NCBI RefSeq assembly: GCF_021730305.1
Contig: NZ_CP032674.1
Location: 3,085,001 to 3,149,000 of the forward strand
Origin: Xanthobacter sp. YC-JY1
GTDB taxonomy: Bacteria; Pseudomonadota; Alphaproteobacteria; Rhizobiales; Xanthobacteraceae
Direction of reading: 5' to 3'
DNA length: 64,000 bases
The stretch's first letter is position 1, and every line of letters starts with the position of its first letter. This document shows positions 54,270 to 64,000 of the stretch, one piece after another. Under the pieces are notes generated by a model, which worked only from the letters and a program-made list of their open reading frames with translations, was not told where the DNA came from and did not search any database. Position numbers and translations under genes: made by a program.

Positions 54270-55031
54270 TCAGGAGGCGCGGCGGCGCCGGCTGATGAAG
54301 ACCGCGATGCCCACGCCCACCAGCGACGCGGCGAGGCCGTACCAGGTGAGCGCATATTCCAGATGGCGGTTGGGAAAGGCGATGCGGGTGCCGCCGCCGA
54401 TGGGCAGGCCGCCCGGCATCGGCGTCGCATCGGCATCAATGAGGAAGGGCGCGGCGCCGAAAATGCCCCGGGCGGCGGCGATCTCGGCCGGCTCCATGCG
54501 GTAGAAGCTGCCATGGGCCGGATCGTTGGCCGGCACGAACCAGCTCGCCTCCTCGGGGAAGCGCAGCAGGCCGATCACCTCCACCTCACCCTTGACCTCA
54601 CCCTCCGCCCGCGTCGCGGGATCGCGCCGGTCGGACGGGACGAAGCCGCGATTGACGAGGATGGGCGGGCCATCCGCCCGAATCAGCGGCGTCACCACGA
54701 GGAACCCCTGCCCCTTCACCGGGCCGGCGGCATCCTCTCCGCGCACGGTGTAGACGAGGGCTTCTTTCGCGTGATCGAAGGTGCCGCGTACCTTCACCCG
54801 GCGATATTCGTCCTCCTCGCGGGTCAGCGCGGACCAGCGGGCGGGGGGCGGCACGTTCTCGGGGGCGGCGTGGACGCGCGCCTCCACGCGGGCGAGCAGC
54901 GCCTCCTTCCAGGCGAGGCGATTGAGCTGCCATGTCCCGAGGCCGACCAGCACCGCGAACGCGGCGCAGGCCAGCACGAAGAGGACGAGGCCGCGCCCGC
55001 GCGGCGCGGCGGAAGGCGTATTGCCGGTCAC
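54270..55031 (-). CDS. SURF1-family cytochrome oxidase assembly protein
   Basis: 253 aa from the GTG at 55031, overlapping the DUF983 stop (GTGA). Two membrane helices at the ends (VLFVLACAAFAVLVGLGTWQ and WYGLAASLVGVGIAVFISRR) with the SURF1 motifs GTWQLNRLAWKEALL, QGFLVVTPLIRADGPPILVN RGFVP and EYALTWYGLAA. It helps insert heme a into CoxA. Last gene of the oxidase operon. Confidence 0.92.
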   Translation of the reverse strand: MTGNTPSAAPRGRGLVLFVLACAAFAVLVGLGTWQLNRLAWKEALLARVEARVHAAPENVPPPARWSALTREEDEYRRVKVRGTFDHAKEALVYTVRGEDAAGPVKGQGFLVVTPLIRADGPPILVNRGFVPSDRRDPATRAEGEVKGEVEVIGLLRFPEEASWFVPANDPAHGSFYRMEPAEIAAARGIFGAAPFLIDADATPMPGGLPIGGGTRIAFPNRHLEYALTWYGLAASLVGVGIAVFISRRRRAS

Positions 55032-55414
55032 TGGCCGTGATGGTCCAGCCGGCCCTCGGAGGCCTTGTTGCGATACTGCAGCGCCACCATCAGCGCCTTC
55101 AGCGGTCGCAACAGGCCGAGGGTGACGACGAGGATGGCCGGGATCCATAGCAGCGCGTGCACCCACATGGGCGGCTCGAACTTCGCCTCCACCCAGAAGG
55201 CGAGCGCGACCACGATGAAGCCCGCGAACAGGATGACGAACACCGCCGGCCCGTCGCCGGCATCGGCGAAGTCATAGTCGAGGCCGCAGGAGGTGCACTT
55301 GGGCGCGAGGTCCAGGAAGCCCTTGAACAGCGGGCCGCGACCGCAGCGCGGACATCGGCAGGAGAGGCCCGCCGCGAAGGGGGAGACCGGGGCGTGATAG
55401 GGATCGAGCGACAC
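55028..55414 (-). CDS. DUF983 zinc-ribbon membrane protein
   Basis: 128 aa. Two CxxC pairs in SCRCPRCGRGPLFKGFLDL and PKCTSCGLDYDFADAGDGPA, then two membrane helices (AVFVILFAGFIVVALAFWVE and ALLWIPAILVVTLGLLRPLK). This gene is found in cox operons of alphaproteobacteria between coxC and SURF1. Probably an assembly factor. Confidence 0.9.
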   Translation of the reverse strand: MSLDPYHAPVSPFAAGLSCRCPRCGRGPLFKGFLDLAPKCTSCGLDYDFADAGDGPAVFVILFAGFIVVALAFWVEAKFEPPMWVHALLWIPAILVVTLGLLRPLKALMVALQYRNKASEGRLDHHGQ

Positions 55415-55440
55415 GGCGCACCTCCGGTGCCGAAATGAGA

Positions 55441-55466
55441 AGGCCGGCGCGTGGGTGCGCCGGCCT
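55441..55466 (-). terminator. Terminator-like hairpin after coxC
   Basis: AGGCCGGCGC (55441-55450) and GCGCCGGCCT (55457-55466) form a perfect 10-bp stem with a 6-base loop. On the minus strand it is followed by TCTCATTT. It may reduce transcription of DUF983 and SURF1 relative to coxC. Confidence 0.65.
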
Positions 55467-55501
55467 GATGCTTGTCTCTGGCGCGGTGAGACCCGCGCGG
55501 C

Positions 55502-56329
55502 TCAGGCGTGTCCGCCCTGCGCCCACACATAGATGAAGGTGAACAGGAACAGCCACACCACGTCCACGAAGTGCCAGTACCAGGCGGCCGCCTCGAAGCC
55601 GAAATGCTTCTGGGGGGTGAAGTCGCCCATGTAGGTGCGCATCAGGCACACGGCGAGGAAGATGGTGCCGACGATCACATGGAAGCCGTGGAAGCCGGTC
55701 GCCATGAAGAAGGTCGCGCCATAGATGTTGCCGGCGAAGTGGAAGTGCGCGTGGTAGTACTCGTACGCTTGGCACATGGAGAACAGGACGCCGAGCACCA
55801 CCGTGCACCACAGGCCCCACTTCAGGCCCTGGCGGTCGCCATGCACCAGCGCGTGGTGCGCCCAGGTCACGGTCGTGCCGGAGGTCAGCAGGATCAGCGT
55901 GTTGAGCAGCGGCAGGTGCCAGGGATCGAGGCTCTCGATGCCCTTGGGCGGCCACATCCCGCCGGTGAATTCCATGCGCTGGAAGTTGATGGCCTCGCCG
56001 GCGAATAGCGACGCATCGAAGAAGGCCCAGAACCAGGCGACGAAGAACATCACCTCGGAGGCGATGAACAGGATCACGCCATAGCGCAGGCCGAGCACCA
56101 CCACGCGGGTATGGAAGCCGGCGCGGCTCTCGCGGATCACGTCCCGCCACCAGCCGAACATGGTGTAGAGCACGCCGAGGAAGCCCACCGTCATGATGAG
56201 CGCGGTGCCGCCGTGCATCCACACCACGGCGCCCGAGGTGAGGATCAGCGCCGCGACCGAGCCGATGATCGGCCACGGGCTCGGGTCCACCACGTGGTAA
56301 TCGTGCTTCTTGATATGTACGTCGGCCAT
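55502..56329 (-). CDS. coxC: Cytochrome c oxidase subunit III
   Basis: 275 aa, seven membrane helices, with HDYHVVDPSPWPIIGSVAAL at the N-terminus, FFASEVMFFVAWFWAFFDAS-type helix with the conserved Glu, and GFHGFHVIVGTIFLAVCLMR. Binds structural lipid and stabilises proton uptake by CoxA. Follows ctaG by 144 bases. Confidence 0.95.
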   Translation of the reverse strand: MADVHIKKHDYHVVDPSPWPIIGSVAALILTSGAVVWMHGGTALIMTVGFLGVLYTMFGWWRDVIRESRAGFHTRVVVLGLRYGVILFIASEVMFFVAWFWAFFDASLFAGEAINFQRMEFTGGMWPPKGIESLDPWHLPLLNTLILLTSGTTVTWAHHALVHGDRQGLKWGLWCTVVLGVLFSMCQAYEYYHAHFHFAGNIYGATFFMATGFHGFHVIVGTIFLAVCLMRTYMGDFTPQKHFGFEAAAWYWHFVDVVWLFLFTFIYVWAQGGHA

Positions 56330-56473
56330 GGCGAACCGGCCTCCCCTTTTCCCTGTCTCGTCCAGCCCGCCCGGTTGGCGACCGGGGAGCCTGTTCCTGT
56401 CCTGAGCGGCAATGCCGCCCGAATGTGATGCCCCGGCGGGGCGGTGATCCTTGCGCGCCCTTAGACTTGCGCC

Positions 56474-57085
56474 CTAGAGCGGCTTGCGCACCCCGTCGGC
56501 CTCCGCGCGGACCTGCGGCTTGTCCGACTTCGCCGGGAAGAAGGTGTAGGACAGGGTGATGTCCTTCAGCGTCTTCAGGTCCGGATCGTCGGCGATGGCC
56601 GGGTCCACGTAGAACACCACGGGCATGTCCATCTTCTCGCGGCCGGCGAGCGTCTGCTCCTCGAAGCAGAAGCACTGCAGCTTCACGAAATAGGCGCCGG
56701 CCTGGGGCGGCGACACGTTGTAGGTGGCGTTGGCGCGGGTGTCGTCGGCGGAGCGATTGGTGGCACTGTAGTGCGCGAGGCTCGTGGCGCCGATCTTCAC
56801 CGTCATCTCGCGCTGCTCTGGCGCGAAGGCCCACGGCAGGCCGGGCGAGACGTTGGCGTCGAAGCGGATGGTGATCTCGCGATCGAGCGGCGCGGCGGTG
56901 GGCGTCGCGCCCACGCGGGTTGCGCCGCCGAAGCCGGTGAGCGAGCAGAACATGGCGTAGAGCGGCACGGAGGCGTAGGTGACGCCCACCATGGCGGCGA
57001 TGAAGCCGACGCACGCGGCCGCCACCACCCAGTGACGGGCGGCGCGGGGTACGCTCTCAGCAATCTGCTCGTTCGCCTCGGCCAT
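56474..57085 (-). CDS. ctaG: Cytochrome c oxidase assembly protein CtaG (Cox11)
   Basis: 203 aa. N-terminal membrane helix (WVVAAACVGFIAAMVGVTYA) and periplasmic immunoglobulin-like domain with the copper motif YFVKLQCFCFEEQTLAGREK (CFCF) and VDPAIADDPDLKTLKDITLS. Delivers CuB to CoxA. Confidence 0.95.
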   Translation of the reverse strand: MAEANEQIAESVPRAARHWVVAAACVGFIAAMVGVTYASVPLYAMFCSLTGFGGATRVGATPTAAPLDREITIRFDANVSPGLPWAFAPEQREMTVKIGATSLAHYSATNRSADDTRANATYNVSPPQAGAYFVKLQCFCFEEQTLAGREKMDMPVVFYVDPAIADDPDLKTLKDITLSYTFFPAKSDKPQVRAEADGVRKPL

Positions 57086-57160
57086 TCCTCGTCCTCGCGT
57101 CCGGATGCCCCCCGGACCCCTTGCCTGCCTGATCCCGCCTGCCCCGTTCCGTCCCCTGCC

Positions 57161-57349
57161 CTAGAGCGGGCGGTGGAGGACGTTGGGACCGAGCTTCACG
57201 ATGGTCACCACGTAGAACAGCAGTGCCAGGAACCCCAGCACCGAGGCGATGGCGATGCTGCGCGCCCGCCGCCGCTTCAACTGCTCCGGTGTCAGCACCA
57301 CGCCCTCCTCCTGCGGAGGACGCGGCTTCTGCTTCTTTTCACCGCTCAT
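57161..57349 (-). CDS. coxF: CoxF-like small membrane protein
   Basis: 62 aa. Basic N-terminal part with [20 protein letters not shown], then one membrane helix ([17 protein letters not shown]) and NVLHRPL. Overlaps the ctaB stop by four bases (ATGA). Conserved small partner of alphaproteobacterial cox operons; role in assembly not defined. Confidence 0.82.
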   Translation of the reverse strand: MSGEKKQKPRPPQEEGVVLTPEQLKRRRARSIAIASVLGFLALLFYVVTIVKLGPNVLHRPL

Positions 57350-58320
57350 CGCAGCAGGCCACTGATGACCGCCTCGCCGAGCAGCGTCGCGAACAATGCA
57401 AACAGATACACGATGGAAAATCCGAACAGGCCCTTGGCCGCCTTCACCGCCGCCTCGCCCTCACGGACGCGGAAGACGCGCACAGCGAGGACGATCATCC
57501 AGGCTCCGGCCAGCACCGAGACCGCGCCATAGGCGAGGCCGGCATAGCCGAGGAAAGCGGGGCTCGCGGCCAGCGGCACGAGGAACAGGGTGTAGAGGAG
57601 GATCTGGAGGCGGGTCTCGTCCGGCCCCGCCGTCACCGGCAGCATGGGCACGCCGGCGCGGGCGTAGTCGTCGGCCCGGTAGAGCGCCAGCGCCCAGAAG
57701 TGGGGCGGCGTCCAGAAGAAGATGATGGCGAACAGCAGCACCGGCTCCAGCGACACCGTGCCGGACGCGGCGGCCCAGGCGACCAAAGGCGGGAAGGCGC
57801 CGGCGGCGCCGCCGATGACGATGTTCTGCGAGGTCGAGCGCTTCAGCCACATGGTGTAGATCACCACATAGAAGAAGATAGTGAAGGCGAGCAGCGCGCC
57901 GGACAGCGCATTGACCAGGAGGCCGAGCACCACGACGGAAAAGGCGGAGAGGGTGAGGCCGAAGGCCAGAGCTTCCTGGCCGGTGACGCGGCCGGACGGC
58001 ACGGGACGGCCACGGGTGCGGGCCATCACGGCGTCGATGTCGGCGTCCCACCACATGTTGAGCGCGCCGGAGGCGCCCGCGCCGACGGCGATGCACAAGA
58101 GCGCGGTGAAGGCGATGACCGGATGCACGTCGCCCGGCGCGCGGACGAGGCCGACCAGCGCCGTGAAGATCACCAGCGACATGACGCGGGGCTTCAGGAG
58201 CTCGAAATAGTCGCGCGGCGCGGCATGGCCCTCGCCGGCGGCGACGCCGGCCGACGCAACGCCGCCCGACGCCATGGCGTACGGGTCGGGTCCGGTCAGG
58301 CTGGCACGCTCATCACTCAT
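57346..58320 (-). CDS. ctaB: Protoheme IX farnesyltransferase (heme O synthase)
   Basis: 324 aa from the ATG at 58320. UbiA-type prenyltransferase with nine or so helices; polyprenyl-diphosphate motif [20 protein letters not shown] and second loop [20 protein letters not shown]. Makes heme O, the precursor of heme A for CoxA. Directly upstream of coxF. Confidence 0.95.
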   Translation of the reverse strand: MSDERASLTGPDPYAMASGGVASAGVAAGEGHAAPRDYFELLKPRVMSLVIFTALVGLVRAPGDVHPVIAFTALLCIAVGAGASGALNMWWDADIDAVMARTRGRPVPSGRVTGQEALAFGLTLSAFSVVVLGLLVNALSGALLAFTIFFYVVIYTMWLKRSTSQNIVIGGAAGAFPPLVAWAAASGTVSLEPVLLFAIIFFWTPPHFWALALYRADDYARAGVPMLPVTAGPDETRLQILLYTLFLVPLAASPAFLGYAGLAYGAVSVLAGAWMIVLAVRVFRVREGEAAVKAAKGLFGFSIVYLFALFATLLGEAVISGLLR

Positions 58321-58458
58321 TTCGATACTCCGCACATCCCTGAACACACGTTCGAGACTGGCTTACGGGACTTTGCTTCGGAGAGACCGGCCCGGGGGAA
58401 ACCCCGCTGGGCCGAAGGGAGCCGCGGTTTCCCGCGGCTCCGGAGCTTCGTCACTGCC

Positions 58459-60084
58459 TCACTTGATGCGGGGCAGGACCTCGAACTGGTGGTAGGGCGG
58501 CGGGGAGGACAGGGTCCATTCCAGCGTGGTCGCGCCCTCGCCCCACGGATTGTCCGCCGCCTTTTCCTTGCGCAGGAAGGCGAGCGTGGTGCCCGTGAGG
58601 AAGATCAGCACGGCGATGCCCGAGATGTAGGAACCGATGGACGAGACGAAGTTCCAGTGGGCGAACGCATCCGGATAGTCCGCATAGCGGCGGGGCATGC
58701 CGGCGAGGCCGAGGAAGTGCTGCGGGAAGAACACCAGGTTCACGCCGATGAAGGTGACCCAGAAGTGCAGCTTGCCCCAGAACTCGGGGATCATGTAGCC
58801 GAACATCTTCGGGAACCAGTAGTACCAGCCCGCGAAGATGGCGAAGACGGCGCCGAGCGACAGCACGTAGTGGAAGTGCGCCACCACGTAATAGGTGTCG
58901 TGCAGCGAACGGTCGATGCCCGCGTTGGAGAGCACGACGCCGGTGACGCCACCCACGGTGAACAGGAAGATGAAGCCGATCGCCCACAGCATGGGCGTGC
59001 GGAACTGGATGGAGCCGCCCCACATGGTGGCGATCCACGAGAAGATTTTCACGCCCGTGGGCACCGCGATGATCATAGTCGCGGCGACGAAGTAGGACTG
59101 CGTGCCGGAGGACAGGCCCACCGTGTACATGTGGTGCGCCCACACCACGAAGCCCACCACGCCGATGGCGACCATCGCGTAGGCCATGCCGAGATAGCCG
59201 AACACGGGCTTGCGCGAGAAGGTGGAGATGATGTGGGAGATCAGCCCGAAGCCGGGCAGGATCAGGATGTACACCTCGGGGTGGCCGAAGAACCAGAACA
59301 GGTGCTGGAACAGGATCGGATCACCGCCGCCGGCCGGATCGAAGAAGGTGGTGCCGAAGTTGCGGTCCGTCAGCAGCATGGTGATGGCGCCGGCCAGAAC
59401 GGGCAGCGACAGCAGCAGCAGGAAGCCGGTGATGAGCTGCGACCAGGCAAACAGCGGCATCTTGTGCAGCGTCATGCCCGGGGCGCGCATGTTGAAGATG
59501 GTGGTGATGAGGTTGATGGCGCCGAGCAGCGAGGACGCGCCGGCGATGTGCAGCGAGAAGATCAGCAGGTCCATGGCCGGGCCGGGGTGGCCGAGCTTGG
59601 ACGAGAGCGGGGGATAGATGGTCCAGCCGCCGCCGAAGCCGTTGGTGCCCGGCGCGCCTTCCACGAACAGCGAGGAGAGCGCGAGAATGAAGGCGGGCGG
59701 CAGCAGCCAGAAGGCGATGTTGTTGATGCGCGGGAACGCGGTGTCCGGCGCGCCGATCATCAGCGGGGCGAAGTAGTTGCCGTAGCCGCCGATGAGCGCG
59801 GGCATCACCATGAAGAAGATCATGATGAGGCCGTGGCCGGTGGTGAACACGTTGAAGGTCTGCGGATCCTTGAAGATCTGGAGACCCGGCTCCTGCAGCT
59901 CCATGCGGATGGCGATGGAGAGGGCGCCGCCCACGATCCCCGCCACGATGGCGAAGATCAGGTACATCACGCCGATGTCCTTGTGGTTGGTCGAGAAGAC
60001 CCAGCGCTTCCAGCCCGTGGGGATGTGGGAATCGTGGGTGTCGTGATCGTCGTGATGGCTGTGGGTGACTGCCTCGGTGGCCAT
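58459..60084 (-). CDS. coxA: Cytochrome c oxidase subunit I (aa3 type)
   Basis: 541 aa, twelve helices. Heme a and a3/CuB ligands lie in [20 protein letters not shown] (His-Pro-Glu-Val-Tyr), AHHMYTVG and [20 protein letters not shown]. Proton-channel residues appear in [20 protein letters not shown] and [15 protein letters not shown]. Intact catalytic subunit, second gene of the operon. Confidence 0.97.
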   Translation of the reverse strand: MATEAVTHSHHDDHDTHDSHIPTGWKRWVFSTNHKDIGVMYLIFAIVAGIVGGALSIAIRMELQEPGLQIFKDPQTFNVFTTGHGLIMIFFMVMPALIGGYGNYFAPLMIGAPDTAFPRINNIAFWLLPPAFILALSSLFVEGAPGTNGFGGGWTIYPPLSSKLGHPGPAMDLLIFSLHIAGASSLLGAINLITTIFNMRAPGMTLHKMPLFAWSQLITGFLLLLSLPVLAGAITMLLTDRNFGTTFFDPAGGGDPILFQHLFWFFGHPEVYILILPGFGLISHIISTFSRKPVFGYLGMAYAMVAIGVVGFVVWAHHMYTVGLSSGTQSYFVAATMIIAVPTGVKIFSWIATMWGGSIQFRTPMLWAIGFIFLFTVGGVTGVVLSNAGIDRSLHDTYYVVAHFHYVLSLGAVFAIFAGWYYWFPKMFGYMIPEFWGKLHFWVTFIGVNLVFFPQHFLGLAGMPRRYADYPDAFAHWNFVSSIGSYISGIAVLIFLTGTTLAFLRKEKAADNPWGEGATTLEWTLSSPPPYHQFEVLPRIK

Positions 60085-60207
60085 TCCCGCTTTCCTCGTG
60101 TTCCCGGCGCCGGCCCCGTCCCGCCGCGCCGCATCTACCCTGGAAACCGCCCGGCCGTCCGCCGCGCGGGGAAACGTCGTGGGCCTGCGCGAAGCAGGCT
60201 CTTAAGA

Positions 60208-61092
60208 TCAGCGCGCAGTCGCGGCACCCTCGAGGGTGCCGGCATCGGCGAACTTGCCCTCGGCGTCCTTGGCGGAGGCGAACTTGGCCTTGGCCTGGGC
60301 GACCCAGGCGTTGAAGTCGGCCTCGCTCACGGCGCGCACGGCGATGGGCATGAAGGCGTGGTCGCGGCCGCACAGCTCGGAGCACTGACCGTAATAGACG
60401 CCCTCGCGGGTGATCTTGAACCAGCTCTCGTTCAGGCGGCCCGGCATGGCGTCGATCTTCACGCCGAAGGAGGGCACCGCGAAGGAGTGGATCACGTCCG
60501 CCGCCGTCACCTGGATGCGGATGTTCTTGTTGATCGGGACCACCACCTCGTTGTCCACCGCGAGGAGGCGGGGCTGGCCGGGCTTCAGGTCCTTCTCGGC
60601 GACGAGGTAGGAGTCGAAGCCGAAGCCGCCGTTATCCGGATACTCGTAGGACCAGTACCACTGGTGGCCGGTGACCTTCACGGTGAGGTCGGGCTTGGGG
60701 ATGTTCAGCTCAAGGTGCAGCAGCCGGAACGAGGGGATGGCGATGGCCACGAGGATCAGCACCGGCACCACCGTCCAGGCCACCTCGATCAGCGTGTTGT
60801 GGCTGGTCTTGGAGGGCACCGGATTGGCGCGCTCGTTGAAGCGCACGACCACGATCACCAGCAGCACCAGCACGAACAGCACGATGGCGGTAATGATGGT
60901 GATGAGCAGCACGTTGAAGTGGTGGATGTTCTCCATCACCGGCGTGGCGGCATCCTGCAGATTGATCTGCCACGGGGCGGGCTGGCCCATCTGGGCGTTC
61001 GCCCCCGCGCTCGCGAACATCGCCGCGGCGAACACGCCGGCGGCGAGGGCAGCATCGCGCAGACGGGCCGCGGTGCGAATGAGCGACATCAT
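60208..61092 (-). CDS. coxB: Cytochrome c oxidase subunit II
   Basis: 294 aa. Signal peptide (LAAGVFAAAMFASAGANAQM), two membrane helices, and the CuA domain with the His of HSFAVPSFGVKIDAMPGRLN and YGQCSELCGRDHAFMPIAVR (Cys-x3-Cys-x3-His). Accepts electrons from cytochrome c. First gene of the cox operon; a short Ala-rich C-terminal tail follows. Confidence 0.96.
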   Translation of the reverse strand: MMSLIRTAARLRDAALAAGVFAAAMFASAGANAQMGQPAPWQINLQDAATPVMENIHHFNVLLITIITAIVLFVLVLLVIVVVRFNERANPVPSKTSHNTLIEVAWTVVPVLILVAIAIPSFRLLHLELNIPKPDLTVKVTGHQWYWSYEYPDNGGFGFDSYLVAEKDLKPGQPRLLAVDNEVVVPINKNIRIQVTAADVIHSFAVPSFGVKIDAMPGRLNESWFKITREGVYYGQCSELCGRDHAFMPIAVRAVSEADFNAWVAQAKAKFASAKDAEGKFADAGTLEGAATAR

Positions 61093-61621
61093 CTTCTACC
61101 CATCTCCCTGGCCGGCGGATGTCCGCCGGAAATTTCCCTGCCGCCGGGGCGCCGAAGCAGCGCGTCACGGGGCCCTTATTCGAGTGCGAGACCGCGCTTT
61201 GCAGCCGCATGCAACTGCGTTGTTTTTGGGCAGGCACTCTCCCTAAGATTCATCAAACACAATTGGGGGCGCCTTGCAATCGCCCGGGGTTTGCCCAATT
61301 GGACAAAACGTCCAAGCCCGCTTTGGCCGGCGACGGCGGGCGCGTCGGGCGTTTTAGTAACCAATTGTTCTAACTCCACTTTAGCCGGCCCCACCCACCC
61401 CCTCGAACGAGTCGCACGGGGTTCGAAACGGGGCGCAAGAGACAAAATACCGCGCACCCCGTGCGTGGTTTACGCAAGGGTGCGCGGCCGGATTGCCGGC
61501 GGGGGAAAGTCGGTCCTGCCCCATTGTTGACGCGATGCCTTGGGCATTAAGGCATTGGTTCACGAAATCAGATAAGGCAGGATCGCCCGGCCTCCCCCGC
61601 CGGACACTGCCGGAGCTTGCG
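61093..61621. other. Divergent intergenic region between coxB and the IalB-like gene
   Basis: No gene seen. It must hold the cox promoter on the minus strand. Three copies of CAATTG (61260-61265, 61296-61301, 61362-61367) lie within 108 bases; the middle one is part of the palindrome CCAATTGG (61295-61302). In GC-rich DNA such spacing is notable and may mark binding sites of a regulator of the oxidase operon. Confidence 0.5.
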
Positions 61622-62203
61622 ATGGTCCTGTCGTTCCGACCTTTTTCCGCCATTGAGACCGATCGCGCCGAGACGCCCGGACCCGCGACCCGCCGCGCCG
61701 GGGGGCGCGCGCTCGTGCTGTTCGTCGGCGCCTTCGTGGCCGCACTGCTCTCGGCGGCGGCCCCGGCGGCGGCGCAGGGCGTGGTGAAGTCGGTGTTCGG
61801 CGAATGGCAGATTCGCTGCGATACGCCGCCCGGCGCGCAGAGCGAGCAGTGCGTGCTGCTCCAGTCGGTGCAGGCGGAGGACCGGCCCAATGTCGGCCTC
61901 ACCGTGATCGTGCTGAAGACGTCGGACCAGAAGAGCCGCCTCCTGCGCGTGCTGGCGCCGCTCGGCGTGCTGCTGCCCGCCGGCCTCGGCCTCAAGATCG
62001 ACGACCAGGACATCGGCCGCGCCGGATTCGTGCGCTGCCTGCCCAATGGCTGCGTCGCCGAGGTGGTGATGGACGAAACCCTCGTCGGCCGCCTCAAGAC
62101 CGGCAAGCTCGCCACCTTCATCATCTTCCAGACGCCGGAAGAGGGCATCGGCGTTCCGCTGAGCCTCAACGGATTCGGCCCGGGATTTGATGCCCTTAAG
62201 TAA
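61622..62203 (+). CDS. Invasion-associated locus B (IalB) family protein
   Basis: 193 aa from the ATG at 61622 (GGAG seven bases before). Signal-anchor/signal peptide ALVLFVGAFVAALLSAAAPA, then the IalB domain: VFGEWQIRCDTPPGAQSEQC, IDDQDIGRAGFVRCLPNGCV and GKLATFIIFQTPEEGIGVPL. Periplasmic beta-rich proteins of this family have unknown function in free-living species. Longer in-frame starts exist from 61493. Confidence 0.85.
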   Translation: MVLSFRPFSAIETDRAETPGPATRRAGGRALVLFVGAFVAALLSAAAPAAAQGVVKSVFGEWQIRCDTPPGAQSEQCVLLQSVQAEDRPNVGLTVIVLKTSDQKSRLLRVLAPLGVLLPAGLGLKIDDQDIGRAGFVRCLPNGCVAEVVMDETLVGRLKTGKLATFIIFQTPEEGIGVPLSLNGFGPGFDALK

Positions 62204-62400
62204 GGTCGCAGGCCGTCGTCATGCTTCGGCGGACGGCCACCACCACGCCGCGTCGACGGCATGGTTTCGACACGCTCGCCCGTCATGAGCGACGAGCAGG
62301 GGCCACCGGGGATGCGTGGCTTCGAAGTTGCTTGAAGCAACCCTTGCGGAAGGCGTTCTGATCCGTCAGGGATCGGGACGGTCGGGGGAGGACGTCGCGC

Positions 62401-64000
62401 ATGCCAGTCGATGAACACGCCTTGTTCGCCGGGGCACTGGCCTTCATGTGCGCCGCCGTCATCGCGGTCCTCGTCGCCAAGCGCATCGGCTTCTCACCCA
62501 TCGTCGGTTACCTGCTGGTCGGCATCGCCATCGGCCCCATCGGGTTCAATGTGGCCGACCCCTCCGTCGTGCATACCGTGGCCGAGCTGGGCGTGGTCAT
62601 GCTCCTGTTCCTCGTCGGGCTGGAGCTGAAGCCGTCCCACCTCCTCTCCATGGGGCATTACATCTTCGGGCTGGGCACGGCGCAGCTGGTACTCACCTCC
62701 CTCGCCTTCGCGCTCCTCGCTTATTTCGGCCTCGGCTTCGGCGTCGCCGCAGCGGTGGTCAGCGGCCTCGCGCTCTCGGTCTCGGGCACGGCCATCGCGC
62801 TCCAGCTGGTGGGCGAGCGCGGCGACCTCGCCAGCCCCTACGGCCAGCGCACCTTCTCCATCCTGCTGTTCCAGGACATCGCGGTGGTGCCCCTGCTGGC
62901 GCTGGTGCCGCTGCTCGCCCCCGGCGGCGAGAGCGAGATCCACGATCCCAAGGGCACGCTGATCCAGGCCGGCATGGCGGTGGGCGCCATCGCGGTCATC
63001 GTGGTCGCCGGCCGCTACCTGCTCAATCCCCTGTTCCGGGTGCTGGCCCGCTCCGGAGCCCGTGAGGCGATGACGGCGGCGGCGCTGATGGTGGTGCTGG
63101 GCGCTGCCGGCCTCATGGAAATCGCGGGCATGTCGGCCGCCATGGGCGCCTTCCTCGCCGGCCTGCTCCTGTCCGAGAGCACCTTCCGGCACGAACTCGA
63201 AGCCAATGTGGACGCCTTCCGCGGCCTGCTGCTCGCCATCTTCTTCATGAGCATCGGCATGACGCTGAACATCGACGTGATCCTCCACCACATCCCGCGC
63301 CTGGTGGTGGGCGCGCTGGCGGTGGCGGTCATCAAGTCGGTGGTGGTCTATCTGGTGTTCCGGGCCGACAACATCGCCCCTGGCGATTCCCTGCGGGCCT
63401 CCGTCGCGCTGATGGCGGCGGGCGAATTCGCCTTCGTGCTGTTCCCGCTCGGCCTCGCCAACGGCATCCTGCGCACCGAGCAGACCGACCTGCTCATCGC
63501 CCTCGCCGCGCTCACCATGGTGCTCGGCCCCCTCCTCTTCGCCGGCGTCTCGCGCTACCTGCCGCGCTTCACCCCGCCGGCCCCGGAGCCGCCCGCGGAC
63601 GATTTCACTGATGCCGACGGCTCGGTGCTGGTCATCGGCTTCGGCCGGTTCGGGCAGATCGTCTCCCAGTGCCTTCTGGCGCAGGACGTGAGCGTGACGA
63701 TCATCGACAAGGACGTGGAGATGATCCAGAGCGCCGGCCGGTTCGGCGTGCACATCTATTATGGCGACGGCACCAGACTCGACGTTCTTCGCGCCGCTGG
63801 CGCGGAGACGATGGAAGTGATCTGCATCTGCGTGGACAACAAGGAAGACGCCAACCGCATCGTGGAGATCGTGCGCGCCTCCATTCCCGGCCCGCGCCTG
63901 TTCGTGCGCAGCTTCGATCGCGTGCATTCCATGGAGCTGGTGCGGCTCGGGGTCGATTTCGAGCTGCGCGAGACCCTCGAATCGGCCCTCTCCTTCGGCG
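62401..64000 (+). CDS. KefB-type cation:proton antiporter, cut by window edge
   Basis: ATG at 62401; 533 codons are visible and the frame is open at the edge. CPA2 antiporter helices: AKRIGFSPIVGYLLVGIAIG, ELGVVMLLFLVGLELKPSHL, SGTAIALQLVGERGDLASPY, LLAIFFMSIGMTLNIDVILH. A cytoplasmic TrkA-N/RCK domain follows with the nucleotide-binding VLVIGFGRFGQIVSQCLLAQ and VTIIDKDVEMIQSAGRFG. It should exchange K+ or Na+ for H+ under NAD(H) control. KefB and KefC cannot be told apart. Confidence 0.9.
   Translation, partial: MPVDEHALFAGALAFMCAAVIAVLVAKRIGFSPIVGYLLVGIAIGPIGFNVADPSVVHTVAELGVVMLLFLVGLELKPSHLLSMGHYIFGLGTAQLVLTSLAFALLAYFGLGFGVAAAVVSGLALSVSGTAIALQLVGERGDLASPYGQRTFSILLFQDIAVVPLLALVPLLAPGGESEIHDPKGTLIQAGMAVGAIAVIVVAGRYLLNPLFRVLARSGAREAMTAAALMVVLGAAGLMEIAGMSAAMGAFLAGLLLSESTFRHELEANVDAFRGLLLAIFFMSIGMTLNIDVILHHIPRLVVGALAVAVIKSVVVYLVFRADNIAPGDSLRASVALMAAGEFAFVLFPLGLANGILRTEQTDLLIALAALTMVLGPLLFAGVSRYLPRFTPPAPEPPADDFTDADGSVLVIGFGRFGQIVSQCLLAQDVSVTIIDKDVEMIQSAGRFGVHIYYGDGTRLDVLRAAGAETMEVICICVDNKEDANRIVEIVRASIPGPRLFVRSFDRVHSMELVRLGVDFELRETLESALSFG

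Noticed and set aside
57223-61530. 1435-codon plus-strand frame opposite the cox operon
   Set aside because: Antisense to ctaB, coxA and coxB, all intact; no start signal or domain.

Overview
The window is high-GC DNA from an alphaproteobacterium, most probably of the order Hyphomicrobiales (Xanthobacteraceae-like; this placement is inference). The reasons are a complete 14-gene nuo operon followed by birA, RNase J, methylmalonyl-CoA epimerase and a DUF1467 gene, a CckA kinase, a DksA that has lost its zinc cysteines, and an aa3 cytochrome oxidase operon in the order coxB-coxA-ctaB-coxF-ctaG-coxC-DUF983-SURF1.

Positions 1 to about 19,082 are the larger part of a T7-like (Autographiviridae-type) prophage, nearly all on the minus strand. 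Read from right to left it begins at a half tRNA-Leu(TAA) gene. A single-subunit RNA polymerase is the first gene, followed by a run of small early genes including a lipoprotein and a BRO-type antirepressor. Next come gp2.5-like SSB, endonuclease I, primase-helicase, DNA polymerase, a T5orf172 nuclease-like protein, 5'-3' exonuclease and a dNMP kinase, then two virion-type small proteins, portal, scaffold, a lysis cassette (endolysin and overlapping spanins) and capsid. The capsid runs off the left edge. No integrase, terminase, tail gene or CI-type repressor is in the window, so those must lie further left. Between the lysis cassette and the capsid sits a small island (615-2261) of plus- and minus-strand genes with their own promoter and terminators. 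It looks like a moron insertion and is the least explained part of the window.

From 19,265 rightwards the chromosome is ordinary: a DoxX-like membrane protein, an A-type Fe-S carrier, a 3.8 kb GGDEF-EAL protein, DUF1467, mce, rnj, birA and nuoN to nuoA (27.8-42.7 kb, minus strand). Then come a DUF3300 protein with a collagen-like tail, cckA, a FliO-like gene, dksA, a MoxR ATPase, an ArsR/SRPBCC pair, a MipA-type outer-membrane protein, the cytochrome oxidase operon, an IalB-like protein, and the start of a KefB-type antiporter that runs off the right edge.

Functionally the chromosome carries complex I and complex IV assembly genes close together, with regulators of cell cycle (CckA), stringent response (DksA) and c-di-GMP. 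The prophage carries its own transcription and replication machinery. Several prophage starts appear non-canonical (CTG, ACG, TTG, GTG). Prophage genes are tightly coupled by ATGA, GTGA and TGATG overlaps, so several ORFs of 26-60 codons are included here.
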